64,000 bases of DNA from Ailurus styani. Lineage: Eukaryota; Chordata; Mammalia; Carnivora; Ailuridae. Positions 46,865 through 58,828 of this stretch are shown piece after piece. Position numbers and translations under genes: made by a program. Below the pieces are notes generated by a model. The model was given only the letters and a program-made list of their open reading frames with translations. It made no database searches and was not told where the DNA came from. Location: contig LNAC01000277.1 in assembly GCA_002007465.1 (NCBI GenBank), positions 503,811-567,810 of the forward strand, read 5' to 3'. Numbering within the stretch: position 1 is the stretch's first letter; each line of letters starts with the position of its first letter.

Positions 46865-47557
46865 TGCCACTGTTACCATCCTCCTAGCAGAAGATAGTCC
46901 TACTGAGAAAATGAGCACTTTGATCATTCAGTCTTTGAACTTTAACCTTTGACTGGAAGTGACCTATAGGCAATGAAGACTACTTCCTTTTACTGCATTT
47001 TTACTCGTGTGCATTCTGGGCGCATGTTGATCGCTGGTTAAGTCCAGGCAACTGACATGCTTTTATTAGTCATACAGTATTAATGCAGGTGTCAGGAAAT
47101 GTCAATATAATTCCATTTTTTATTTTTATTTTTTTAAGCTTTTGGAAAAGTTCCAGGTCCTCATGTATTGTGCAATAACAATGACTTCCTTGGCGGTTTT
47201 GGGACGTTCATTGCCGGCAATGGACGTTTAACAGGAAAAATTTTCATTAACTCCTGCCACCCAATAATTAATGCATGATAGGGCCTATGAAATGAACTTA
47301 CTGGTTATAGTGGGATTATAAATAAAGTGAGGGATCCAACATTACTTTGAAAGTCACCCCAACTGTTTATATTTGGATTCTATGCACTGTGATCCTAAGG
47401 TTTAAGAGCATGAATTAACATGCATCTTTAAAGGACTGTAATGAAAGATCATTGCATATTTATTGAATTGTTTATATCTGCTGTCAAATTGTTTTGACAT
47501 GGAAGGTTTTCAAGTAACATTGGCAGAGAGGTACAATATTGTTATCCCTATGGTGAA

Positions 47558-47563
47558 AATAAA
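47558..47563 (+). promoter_or_regulatory. UBE2W: Candidate proximal poly(A) signal
   Basis: AATAAA about 0.7 kb after the UBE2W stop, followed within a few bases by TTCATTTGTTGTATATAG, a U/GU-rich downstream element. It would give a short 3'UTR. Confidence 0.4.
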
Positions 47564-49621
47564 TTCATTTGTTGTATATAGTTCCTCAGTCTCTGGAGTA
47601 AAGGTATGAGTAGTCTAGGGTATAAATGGTTGAATCAAGGCTTGATTTTGGAAGTAAGAACAATGGCAGTGATGATAAAACTGCTGCAGTCCTTAATTGG
47701 GGCTTGTTTGTACAGTAATGATTTTTCCAAGTAGATTACACTGTTACTTCCTGCTAGCCATCAGCATGAGCCCTACTGCCTAAACACTATTTCATTTATT
47801 TATGTTTGAAAAATCCATAAAGAGTTTTCGTTTGCAATTTTGTTTCTTTCGTTATGTTTTAAGTCAAGTTTGAATGTTATAGTACTTCAATTGAAAAGCT
47901 TTTGTCAAGTTTTTTCTTGTAATTTTTTCTTTACTTGTAAGTATCATTTTGTCCTTTAATCCTGTACCCTAAAATAAGAAATACATTTTTGACAGAGGCT
48001 TAATGTTTTAACAAAAGAGTGTGGACATTTTTATTTTAAAATTTAGGCAAAAGTACACTCTAGAATGGTATATTGGCTTATTTGTCTCACACAGCCGTAC
48101 AGTTTTTCCTGGAGGGATTTGTTTTATTTTGTTTTCTTGTTGTTGAAAAGACTTTGCTTACAGCTAGATAAAATTTTTCTATAGAAAAAAATTGTTGAAA
48201 CATCCAATTCTCAGTACCATGTAAGTTAATGATACTGCAACTAGGTTCTCTTTTTAAAAAGCAATTATGTATTTTATAAATTACCTTTTCACATATGCAA
48301 AAATCTGTTTCTACTACAATGTTATTTTTACTAATGCCTGTTGTTGCACTCTTTTTGACATATCCTATCCTGCAGTGAATAAATATATGAATCAGTTTGG
48401 GCTTAAAAATAAAAGCCAGTTGGCTGAAAGGTTTGAAGTATGTACCCCAGCAAAACATCCAATCAATAATTGGCAAGGAATATTTTCAAAATTGTTTTTA
48501 ATCTCTGTATAGATGACATTTTGTAGCTTTGTACATGTTGTTAATTAAGGGCATATAATTTTACACTCTAAAAGTATAATTGCTGAACTCAGGGGTGGGT
48601 AGACTTCAAAAATATGTCTGCTGTAGAAATAACTTGAAAAAAAAAAATTAAAGCTATGGCCAGCCACCAAATTGTGGATACTGTTTATACTATAGTTAGC
48701 AACTACCACTTTTTAAAATTGAACACATTTTTTGTTCTTTCTTGACTAGATACACATAAGTTCTCATAATAGTCTTATCAGTCTTATTATCATTTGGCCT
48801 GTTTAACTAAGACAGAAAATGTTTTTTGGGATGCTTTGAGCTCTTAGTTTTTAACTGCTTTTTAATATGAAAATTGCAGCAGCAAATTATATATTTTTCA
48901 TATTTTACACAACTCCTCTAAACTACTGATTGACTTGATCGTTTTCAGGGGTGGGGGTGAGGATCTTTCTCTCTACTGCTGGTCCCCTTACTAAAGTTCT
49001 TTTATAAAGAAATGACCTGTGACATTTATTCACCAAAGGAATTTTAATATACCAGGTCAAAGATTAACAGTGCTGTCCTATAGATTAATAGGTCTCATAT
49101 AGCCTCAATTGAGTTTTTAAAAATAAAAGCAGTATTTTAACATACCTCTTTCTCTACATAGAGATACCGTAAAATAAAACGAAGTAGAGGAAAGTAAAGG
49201 AAACCAAGTAATTTCAGTACATTTTATGGTTTAAAGAGAAGATAAGATGAAATCCTCTAAAATATATAAATGCCAACCATTCAGAATTTGCAGTAAGATA
49301 ACACCTTATTCATTACAGTACTCCCTTGAACTTAGGACTTATTGGAAACTCCTTTGCACTTAGATTTAATTAAGTTAATTTTAAATATAAGTTACGTTAT
49401 TAAAAGACATAAGACGTTTACCTAAGTCATTGCTCTACAGAGAGCATTTAATGGCTTTGTGATAATAAAAATATTTCTCTGTAATGTGTTGTTGAACAAC
49501 CAGAATACCAAGAAAATGTACATAGGATTATGCTACTTCCCTCTTTCCTTGCTCTATGGGGCACTATTTGCTGCATAGGCCTACAGAATTATACTTTCAT
49601 ATTTAGACAATATGTATTCTC

Positions 49622-49647
49622 TATTTATTTATTTATTTATTTATTTT
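49622..49647 (+). repeat. (ATTT)n run, AU-rich-element-like
   Basis: Five overlapping ATTTA pentamers on the sense strand inside the presumed UBE2W 3'UTR. In RNA this would be a class-II-like AU-rich element; it may equally be a simple microsatellite. Confidence 0.7.
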
Positions 49648-52213
49648 AAGGCCATTCTTCTGGTTTGCCAAATTCTATTAAGACAGTGATACATTCATTT
49701 CCTTATTTTGCATGCTTAGATCATGAACTTCGTGCCCTTTCAAAAAAATATATTATGTCAAGTAGGTATTAATGCCATAGATTTTAAAGAGAGAAATGGT
49801 TTTCAGTTTTTTTAAGATAAATTTTTTAAAATAAATTTTATGGCTGTTCTCTTAAGGAATTTAATATTCACCTCTAAAGGACTTAACTTATAGTGGATGA
49901 ATTCCTCCTTTTAGCTAGCAGGGAAATAAAGCTTTTTTTAATCCCCAAAAGAAAATGCTAAAAATTAGCTTTTATATACAGTTTATCTGGAGAAAGATCT
50001 TAATCCTTATTGTTTTGACTAGGTATATAAATATTTGGTATAAAGTAACTAGGATAGTTTATTAGTTTTTCCCTTCTGAAATTTTAAATATATGCAAATA
50101 TATATCATTAGATTCCTGTGGTGAATAATAATTCCTTCAGATTCTAAAACAGGTATCTAGTGACTGCTTAATTATTTCCAGATTGCATCAAAGATGAATT
50201 GACAAATAATGGAAATGAGTAGTGATATGCAAATGGTATGTAACCACATATTACTTGTTTCTGGTAATCAAGTCTTATTTTTTAAAAAGCCTATTGTTTT
50301 TGAGAATTGAGATATTTAAAACTTGTTAAAGCTTCTTCCTAAAAATAGACGAGAAGAGGAGGTACTGTGTGCTCAGAATTTTTTTAAATAAAGAATTCAG
50401 TGTCACTAGTTCTAAGCCTTTATGGTTACTGCTGCTTATATTTCTCAATCTCACTTTTATTTAGTTTTTTGTACATATTTTAGCTGAATGCTTAGGATTT
50501 ATTAAGTGTATATAAATTGGTTTTCAAAAAGAACTGAGGTTTTCCCATATCTTTTCTGAGGATTCACTGTTACCAAAATCAGCTACTGCATGATTCTGTT
50601 ATGCTAATGCCTTAGCATGATTAAGATCTGTGAAGGTGTCTCTTAATCTGCACCCCTTGGCCCTAATCCTCTTTGCAGTCTTTTGTTTTTATCTCTTTCA
50701 TTTTTCTTTCTTCGTTTCTCCTCAGAGATGTCCAGTATGTCAGTCTTCAGTAGATTCCCTAAGTTTTCCTCTCTCATTCCTCTCCTCCCTGCCTTCCTCC
50801 CTTTCTTCCCCTTTCCTTTTCTTGAGGTTAGGGAATCCAGAGAAAGAAGATTAGTGAAATTACATCAGAAATTTTTCTTAAAAAGACTCCTTCCTACAAA
50901 TAAAATACATAGAGTTTCTGATACCTTATTTCGGTTCATCAGTATGTGGCTAAATTTGTTGAATAATTGCTTAATAAGTGAGCTGTTAACTAAGTAACTT
51001 AGTTCTTAAATACTAATATCGAGGGAGTTTTATTTTCTTTTTGGATGGTGACTCTCCCAAAGCCTAATTATTTCCCAAATGAATTAAATTATTTGTTTTG
51101 GTAAAAGTGTTTTTCCATTTAAGTTTCTAAGCCATTTTGAGATTTGGAACTTTTTTTTTTTTAATAATTTGTGGGAGACTTTTGTTTTCTCACCATAAAC
51201 TGTGCATTAAGATAGGCTTGTATGCATCATTATCATTAGAGACCCATGGAGTCTAAACATGTACTTCAAACTTAGATTTTTATCCTTAAATTTGAAGTTC
51301 TGCTTCTGACTATGGTCCTGTAATTGAGGTTTTTATTGTGATTTTAATTTTCGAATATTACTGGGACTTAGATGTAGGGATGACTCTCCAGAATGGTTAC
51401 ATGAATGTCTTTTTTTTATGAAAATTTTTTTATAAAACAATATAATATCTAAAGACATTTTGAATATTTGGAAGGAATGCCTGAATAGAAGCTGGTGTAT
51501 TTTAACATGTGTAAAAAACTGTAATTGAGCAAGTTGAGTGCAGTTGACAGGGAAAAAAACAGTTTCTTGATGCATACATTGTCAGGGTTTTGTGAAAAGT
51601 TTGCTTCTGCAGTAATTCTAAGCTGCTTTCTCAAAGGCAGAGCATGGTTCTGGGCTTTGGCTTGTTAGGTGTGACATCACTTGTCAAATTTTGTGGTGAA
51701 TGGAAAGATTGAATAATCCCAACTCTCTAATTTTAAAGCCTGAAACAAGTTGAGTAAGGAATGTGGTTGATTGACAGCATGAAAATAAATGCAAGTCTCT
51801 TCATAGTTAACCACAGATTATTTATATAAGTATTGATTATCAGGCTTGGGGTAAAATAATTATTTGAAAAGATTATGATAGCAGTTATCTATAGCCAAGA
51901 ATTAAGTCCATATTCAAGTTAAAATGGTTTTATTGTTTTTAGTTGGTACCATTTTTCTCTCAATATTCAGAAATACAGATTGTGCATTTTATTAATAGGA
52001 ATGGAACCTCATGCTTGAGGGTTTGACTAGGGTGGATGTATATATATTTTATAAATTCAAGTTGTAAAATATGTAAAGCTACCGCTTTTTGAATAGTATA
52101 TAAATGTTAAGACATAAATCTATATATTATATATTTTTAAATACATGTATCAAACTTTTGTTAGTTGAATATAAATTACATTGTGTGCTTTATGGAATTC
52201 AGTAACTTTTAAT

Positions 52214-52219
52214 AATAAA
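52214..52219 (+). promoter_or_regulatory. UBE2W: Candidate distal poly(A) signal
   Basis: AATAAA about 5.35 kb after the stop, preceded by TGTGTGCTTTATGG and followed by GTTGTCATTGATTTATTTTATG. The first SINE downstream appears about 280 bp later, consistent with the end of a constrained transcript. Confidence 0.45.
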
Positions 52220-52499
52220 GCAGTTGTCATTGATTTATTTTATGTAGACTTGAATATTAAATTGAATAGATATTAAATCTCTTTGTAGTTTATAATAATA
52301 TAAAAATTTACTTATGTACTAGTTTCTCTTTATAAAGGACTGATCTGCAAAGGATTGTGGAAACAGTAAAATGCCCATTTCCAAAAGTAAGTGCAACAGA
52401 ATGATAGTCACTAAAGCACTTATTTAACAGATAATGTTTACTTAGTAGTGTAGCCTACTGTATTTTAGTGGTTCTTAATGCTTTAATTAATGAAATCTT

Positions 52500-52691
52500 T
52501 TTTTTTTTAAGATTTTATTTATTTGACAGAGAGAGAGAGATCACAAGTAGGCAGAGAGGCAGGCAGAGAGAGAGGAGGAAGCAGGCTCTCCGCCAAGCAG
52601 AGAGCCCGATGCAGGCCTTGATCCCAGGACCCTGAGATCATGACCTGAGCCGAAGGCAGAGGCTTTAACCCACTGAGCCATCCAGGCGCCC
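52500..52691 (-). mobile_element. Young CAN SINE, 16-bp TSD
   Basis: Reverse copy; TSD TAATTAATGAAATCTT at 52484-52499 and 52692-52707. First SINE after a 7.4-kb SINE-free interval. Confidence 0.95.
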
Positions 52692-53719
52692 TAATTAATG
52701 AAATCTTGATTAAAAGATGGGTGTTTTCAGAAAAGGTGGAAATTGAGACTCAGGCACTTGTTTAGAGTTACCATGAGTCTGGTGTTGCTGAGCTTTAAGT
52801 CGTATGATTCATAAGGATATACTGTAGAGAACTTTGGGATTCTTTCTGGAATATACACAAAGATCAACTAACTTATTAGATGAGTGACTCTTGAAGCTAT
52901 GAGAAGAGAAAAGGAGATAAGCAGAAGAAGGGGTATCTCTCTGCATCTTTGTTATTCATAGAAGGAAGAAATTTAATATGCTCTGCTGATATTCTATGTT
53001 TTCTGTTCACGGGGGATCTGCATGCCCCAGGAGCACCTTACTCCTCATTGGGGCAGCTGTACTGCCATAAAACTGCCTTATCTCCACATGCTATTTCTGC
53101 AGCCCTCAACATTAGATGAGTAGCTGGTTAGATAATGCAAGATCCATCTTTCTTCGTACTTATACTTTGATGACACTCTCTCCCTTTATTATAATCCTTT
53201 AAATAATTTCTCTCAGAGAAGGTTTAAGCCACTGTGGATAAGTGAGTGTATTGAAATCCCTATAATCCTTAGTACTTTTCACTCTAACATACAGCAAAAT
53301 TAAACATGAACTGAAGTGAAGTCAAATGATGCAACTAAGGGTTTTCTATATGCTTGGGTAATATGGGCCAAGGCCACAGTGGTTCTATATCTGTCCTGCT
53401 GGGAATTCCTGTCAATAAATATTTTAAATTGCTTATGAGATTTCTTTTTAATGTTTGCTTAAGGCAAAATATATAAGTGAGAGTACCTGTGTGCTCTTTC
53501 CAAATCAGTGGAGTATGGAAATGTTTTAATAATGAAAGTTGAAATAAGAAACTAAGGTAGAAATTATTTCCTCATATAGGTACTTGGCCTTCAAGGACCT
53601 ACTATGGGTAGATAAAACTCATCAGGCAGGGACCTAGTAAAGATGGCTATATCCTGCAGAGAAGGTATCCAACTTAACATTAAAGTTTTTTATGTCCCCT
53701 CTCACACCCCCCAAAACAT

Positions 53720-54205
53720 ATTTCTCTTTCTTTCCTGTCACAATGGCATTTCTATCCAACCTAGTTATCCAAATGAAGAATTACCACTATTTACTAGTCC
53801 TCTCTGACATTTTTCATCATTAATCTCTATTGAGTCTATCTTTTAAAAAAATAAATCTAAAATTTCTTCCTTTCCTCTAATGCCGTTGCCATGATCCTGG
53901 TATTCCCAGGCTGCTCTTCAGCCATCCACACATCTTGTTCCATAAATAATAGCAAAGCAAGACTACCTGTATTTGGCTAATGTTCTTCCGTGTTCCTAGA
54001 ATGTTCATCATCTGCTTTTCTACCTGAAAAGTCCAGTTCAAATGTAGTAACAAGGGTATCTGTCCTTCTTCCCTTCCCACCCCTAACCAGTTTTCTATCC
54101 TGGATTTTTTAACAGAAGGGACAATGTCTAAATGGTACTTGTGTCCCCAGCATGTAGTACACAGTATCTATCCTATAAGCTTTTAATAAATGTTTGTCAA
54201 ATTAA
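53720..54205 (+). mobile_element. L2 3' end
   Basis: 'GGGACAATGTCTAAATGGTA', 'TGTGTCCCCAGCATGTAGTA' and 'TTTTAATAAATGTTTGTCAA' are the L2 3' terminus in sense orientation. Confidence 0.8.
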
Positions 54206-54266
54206 TTTGATTGTACTTGTATTTTTATACTAACTTTTCCAAAGAAACTTACTCAGGTGCTGGCAG

Positions 54267-54492
54267 GTTTTATTTTGTTTGTTTTTTTGTTTGTTTTTTT
54301 AAGATTTTATTTATTTATTTGACACAGAGAGAGATCGGATCACAAGTAGGCATAGAGGCAGGCAGAGAGAGAGAAGGAAGCAGGCTCCCCGCCAAGCAGG
54401 GATGCCGATGCGGGCCTCGATCCCAGGACCCTGAGATCATGACCTGAGCCGAAGGCAGAGGCTTTAACCCACTGAGCCACCCAGGCGCCCAA
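54267..54492 (-). mobile_element. Young CAN SINE, 10-bp TSD
   Basis: (GTTT)n tail, CACAAGTAGGCATAGAGGCA body and complete head; GTGCTGGCAG at 54257-54266 and 54493-54502. Confidence 0.94.
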
Positions 54493-54724
54493 GTGCTGGC
54501 AGTTTTGAAACATAAATCTAAACTACCATCTGTGTGAACTGTCACAGCAGGACACCCCTTCCTTCCTACCCCAGAGAGTTTGAAAAAAATTACTTTGAAG
54601 TAAATCATTAACCATTCTTCACTGGTTTTATTTTCTTTTATTAAAAGAAGTTATATTTTCGGCTGTATTTCTGAGGTAAATTAGTTACCTTGAATATATT
54701 TATAAATTAAGAATATAATTGTTT

Positions 54725-54905
54725 GTTTTTAAGATTTTATTTATTTGTCAGAGAGCACAAGCAGGCAGGGTGTCAGGCAGAGGCAGAGGGAGAAGCAGGT
54801 TCCTTGCCGAGCAAGGAGCCCAATGCAGGACTCAATCCCAGGATCCTGGGATCATGACCTGAGCCGAAGGCAGCTGCTTAACCAACTGAGCCACCTAGGC
54901 GTCCC
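54725..54905 (-). mobile_element. CAN SINE, 16-bp TSD (one mismatch)
   Basis: Reverse copy; flanks AAGAATATAATTGTTT (54709-54724) and AAGAATGTAATTGTTT (54906-54921). Confidence 0.94.
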
Positions 54906-55059
54906 AAGAATGTAATTGTTTTAAGATAAATATATCTGAGGAAACCACAGATTATAAAGGTAAACCTAATACTAAGGTTAAAAACAGGCATTGAGTAAGT
55001 ACTTAGTACTTTTATGGTAAAAAGGATGACAGAAAAAAGAAAGCACATTATCTTTAAAG

Positions 55060-55400
55060 GGCCTATGTTATAGGCAGGATAAGAAAGAAAAATAATACAA
55101 CATCAAAAGTGATGAGTCTTGAAAGCTGCAGACAAATAGCAGTTTTTGGTAATCACAGAAATGAGTTGACTGCAAAAAAGAACTATAATGGCTTGAAAAT
55201 TATAAACGTTGTAGGTGGGTTCTTGGCAAGTACAATGGTCCCAAGTACAGAAGCCCTGGGACAGGATGTGTATGTATGAATACCGACCTAGATGATGATG
55301 TGGCTGGTTCAGAGTAAGCCAGTGGGAGAGCAGCAGTCAAAGGCCAAATGATGTGTAGAGCTTTGTGACTGAGGGTAAGGTTGAAATTGGTCTTTCAGTT
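55060..55400 (-). mobile_element. L2 fragment (probable)
   Basis: 'GCCAAATGATGTGTAGAGCT', 'TTGTGACTGAGGGTAAGG' resembles the reverse L2 'CATGCAGGGCCTTGTAGGCC' segment. Old. Confidence 0.5.
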
Positions 55401-55686
55401 TCCACTAAACAGCAAAGGCTCTAGCACTCAGTTCTTTTCATCCTTAGGGCATTCATTTATCAATTGGGATGAGCTCATAAAGCTGAGCCACTGTGTCAGC
55501 AATATGACAGGGAATGTTGCCCAGAAAATAAGGCGAGGAGTCTGAGCCACTACACCAACATCCCACCCATCAGAACTAGTTTAAAGCCAGAAACCAGCAG
55601 AGCTCCATCCCCAGAGTGAAGGTCACCTGAGGAAACAAATCCTGATTGAGACTTTGATCTTGCAGTGGTTCAGGGAATGCCATTTT

Positions 55687-55868
55687 TAAAAAAATTATTT
55701 ATTTCATGGAGAGAGAGATCACAAGTAGGCAGAGAGGCAGGCAGGGAGAGAGGGGGAAGCAGGATCCCCGCTGAGCAAGGAGCCTGATGCAGGACTCGAT
55801 CCTAGGACCCTGAGATCATGACCTGAGCTGAAGGCAGAGGCTTAACACACTGAGCCACCCAGGTGCCC
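55687..55868 (-). mobile_element. Young-type CAN SINE
   Basis: Tail 'TTTTTAAAAAAATTATTTAT', CACAAGTAGGCAGAGAGGCA body and head 'CACTGAGCCACCCAGGTGCC'. Imperfect flanks GGAATGCCATTTTT and GGAATGTCATATTTT. Confidence 0.92.
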
Positions 55869-56038
55869 AGGAATGTCATATTTTCAACTTGGATTGAGGT
55901 GAGGTCTCTGGCAGTGTCCTCAGAAGCTGGCCAGGAGCAGATGAAAGTTCAAAGACCTGGGAAGAGAATAGCTTCCTCCACATAAATATCCTTACAAATG
56001 ATTTATTTTAATACAGTGACCAATGCACAAAGGTTATC

Positions 56039-56179
56039 TCTTTTTTTTTTACCCCCCAAAGATTTTATTTATTTGACAGAGCACAAGTAGGGGAAGCAGC
56101 AGGCAGAGGAAGAGGGAGAAGCAGGCTCACTGCTGATCAGGGATCCCAATGCGGGACTCTATCCCAGGACCCTGGGATC
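56039..56179 (-). mobile_element. Head-truncated CAN SINE
   Basis: Tail and body are normal, but the copy stops at 'AGGACCCTGGGAT', lacking about the first 45 bases of the tRNA head. AAGGTTATC at 56030-56038 and 56180-56188 shows this is the true insertion end, not later deletion. Confidence 0.88.
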
Positions 56180-56334
56180 AAGGTTATCCCTTCTAGAAAA
56201 CAAGGCGCTATGGAATAATAGACCTAGAAAGCACTGGAAGTCTCGGGTGGGGAATGACAGGTTCTGATACAGTTTACTGCTCTGCATACCAAATACTGTT
56301 GGGAGCTTCTAAGGAATAAGGAACTATGTAGTTC

Positions 56335-56770
56335 ATCTTTATACTCAAACAAATATTCAGTGCCTGCTGTATCCCAAGGAGCTTATGATCTGGTAAGGAA
56401 GACATATGGGTAATTAAAATAATGTGCCAGTTGGTGTGATAGGCTAATCAGAGTGTTGAATGAACATCAAGGTAAGAACAGCCAAAGCTGTCTAAGTCCA
56501 GGTGAGAATTCCAGGGGAAGTGGTGAGCATTTGCCAGGCAAAGGTAGGAGAATGAAGATGGCAGCAACAGAGACAAAGCACACAGGAAGTGCCCAGGGTG
56601 AGAGAGAACAGTGTTTGGAGATTGCATTTGGATGAAGGGATGGTGAAAATAAAATGGGAGATGAAACTCCCAAATTAATGGGAGTTTTGGTTTTATCTCA
56701 TGGTTGACAGGGACTGATGAATTCAGATTTGCACTAAGAAAAATACCTTGGCTATAATCCTGGAGAGTGA
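56335..56770 (-). mobile_element. L2 fragment (probable)
   Basis: 'AATATTCAGTGCCTGCTGTA' and 'AAGGAGCTTATGATCTGGTA' match the reverse L2 3' region; the right-hand limit is uncertain. Confidence 0.6.
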
Positions 56771-56944
56771 GCTTGAAGGGTCACAAAACTGGGGGGTTAA
56801 AAATAAGAGATGGTTATCAGTACCAGACAAATGATGATGACTTAAATTTATTATATTGTAAAGTATTGGCATAAAGATAGACATATCAGTGGAATAGGAG
56901 GGTGAGTCCAGAAATTGGTTTTTAAAAAGATGCCAAGGTACTTG

Positions 56945-58185
56945 TAGGGGGGAAGAATAATCTATTTAATAAATGGTACTAGAACATTTGAAAGGCTATT
57001 TGTAAAAAAATTTTTAAAAATCTTCTATACAAAAATTAGCCCAAAATTAATCATACATTCTAAAGAGTAAAACTATGCAACTTCTTCAGATAAACAGAAG
57101 CTTCGAGATCTTGGATTTGGCAAAGATTTCTTAACTATGAATCAAATTACTAAAAACAATTGATAAATTGGACTCAAGATTTAAAATTTAGGCTTTTCAA
57201 AAGACAAATTGAAACAGCAAAACAATGTATTTGCAAAATATATATGATATGGACTTGTATTTAGATTTTTTCTTAAAGCTCTTAGGATGTAATAACATGA
57301 AGCAAACAACCCAATTTAAAAATGGGCAAAGTTTGAGAACTTTTTTACTTGAACTAAACTGAAGGAAATACAGAGATAGCAAGTAAGTAGATGAAAAGCT
57401 GCTGAGTATCATTTGTCATTAAGGGACTACAGATTAAAAGTACAAGATAACCACTGCACACTTGCTGTACTGACCTTACCAAGTTTTGGCAAGGATGTGG
57501 AGTAATGGGAACTTTTCTATAGTACTGATGGCAATGTGAAATTGTGTAACCACTTTGAAAAACCATCTGGTAACTTCTTAAAAAGTTAAACATAGGGGAC
57601 CCTAGGTGCCTCAGTCAGTTAAGTGTCCGACTCTTGATCTTAGCTCTGTTCTTGATCTTAGCATCATAAGTTCAAGCCCCTCATTAAACATATACCTATA
57701 TAAAAATCATTATATATAATGATTATATAAAAATATTATATACCTATAAAAATCAGCCATTTCACTCCTGAGTATTTATCCAAGGGGGAAAAAAAGTATA
57801 TGTCCACACATACTTGTACAGAAGGATTTGTATCAAGTTTGCAAAATACCCAAACTGGAAACATTTAAATATCCAGCAGTAGTTGAATGGATAGCCAGTG
57901 GGATATCCATACATCGGGATAGTACTTAGCAATAAAAAAGGAATAAAACATTGATAAATTTCTATTATGTTGAGTGAAAATGCCCACACAAAAAGTATAC
58001 TATGGTTTTATTTAAAATTCTAGAAAATGCAAATTTACGTATAGTAACAAAAGTCAGAGAACGGCCTGAAGTTGTGGGGTTGTGGGAAAAAACTTTTGGA
58101 GGTGATGGATACTTGATTATCTTGGTTTCACAGGTGTATATGTATGTCAAAACTCATTAAATTGCACACTTTTAAGTATTAATAG
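56945..58185 (+). mobile_element. Old L1 3' end split by a SINE
   Basis: Sense L1M: 'TTGGCAAGGATGTGGAGTAA', 'ACTCCTGAGTATTTATCCAA', 'CCAGCAGTAGTTGAATGGAT' and the 3' 'AAATTGCACACTTTTAAGT' in order. Many frame breaks. A short SINE lies at 57598-57700. Confidence 0.8.
57598..57700 (+). mobile_element. Short tRNA-type SINE in L1
   Basis: 'GGGGACCCTAGGTGCCTCAG', a local repeat of TTGATCTTAGC, and 'CATAAGTTCAAGCCCC'. Tail followed by an AT palindrome at 57705-57724. Confidence 0.75.
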
Positions 58186-58289
58186 TTTACTGAACATTAT
58201 ACCTCAGTTAGAATTAGGAGGTTTTCAGCAATAAAGACAAAAGACGGCAATGGCCTGAAGTGGAGTATAAGAAAAGGACACCTCAGCCA

Positions 58290-58400
58290 TCATCAATTTG
58301 CCCAAGATTACAGCTTAAAAGTGATGGAGGAGGAATTTAAGTCTGAATCTGACTGACTCCAAAATCCATGCTCTAAGTCAATATGCTTATACTTAATATG
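58290..58400 (-). mobile_element. MIR (probable)
   Basis: 'TTGCCCAAGATTACAGCTTA' and 'AAGTCTGAATCTGACTGACT' match the reverse MIR core and flank. Confidence 0.6.
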
Positions 58401-58828
58401 ACCCCCATAGTTCTGGCTTAGACCACTGAGTAGAGGCTGATGACTTTGACCAAAACACAAAGTGAGGGGCAGATTTGGGGGAGGAGATGTGTTTGTACTT
58501 CCTCATAGCACCAAGTACAATAGCTTATATAGTCAGTGAGTGGAGATGTAAGCTGAAGTTTTTAAGTGGCAATGCTAATGAAACAGTGATGTAATTTTAC
58601 TTAGGTCATGAGCTTATTGCCTATTGAACAACAGCTAAAAGGAATTTAATATTTTCTAGGCTAATAACCTAACCAATGAATTAGTTATTTCTTAACATCT
58701 TTGAAGTGATCACCCCTGACCACGTTCACTGATGGGAATTAACTCAGAAAATTACTGCACTTTTGAATAAATCTTATTAGAAAGTTATTTCTTTCAGACT
58801 TAAGTCTACTTACATACTCTCTCCTGGA

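Larger units (their letters stand above)
46865..52240 (+). other. UBE2W: Presumed long 3'UTR of UBE2W
   Basis: About 5.4 kb of AT-rich sequence after the UBE2W stop. It contains no CAN SINE, L1 or LTR that I can recognise, in contrast to roughly one SINE per kilobase elsewhere. Several AATAAA hexamers occur: 47321, 47558, 48378, 48408 and a distal one at 52214, each followed by U- or GU-rich sequence to a varying degree. The distal signal is followed by GTTGTCATTGATTTATTTTATG. Open frames of 60-130 codons in this tract (for example 48087-48476 minus) show no family features and are chance. That this is all 3'UTR is inferred from repeat exclusion and signals, not from transcript data; a short form ending near 47.6 kb is equally possible. 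Confidence 0.6.

Noticed and set aside
48087..48476. 129-codon minus-strand open frame
   Set aside because: Lies in the presumed UBE2W 3'UTR, shows no family motif, and AT-rich DNA gives such frames by chance.
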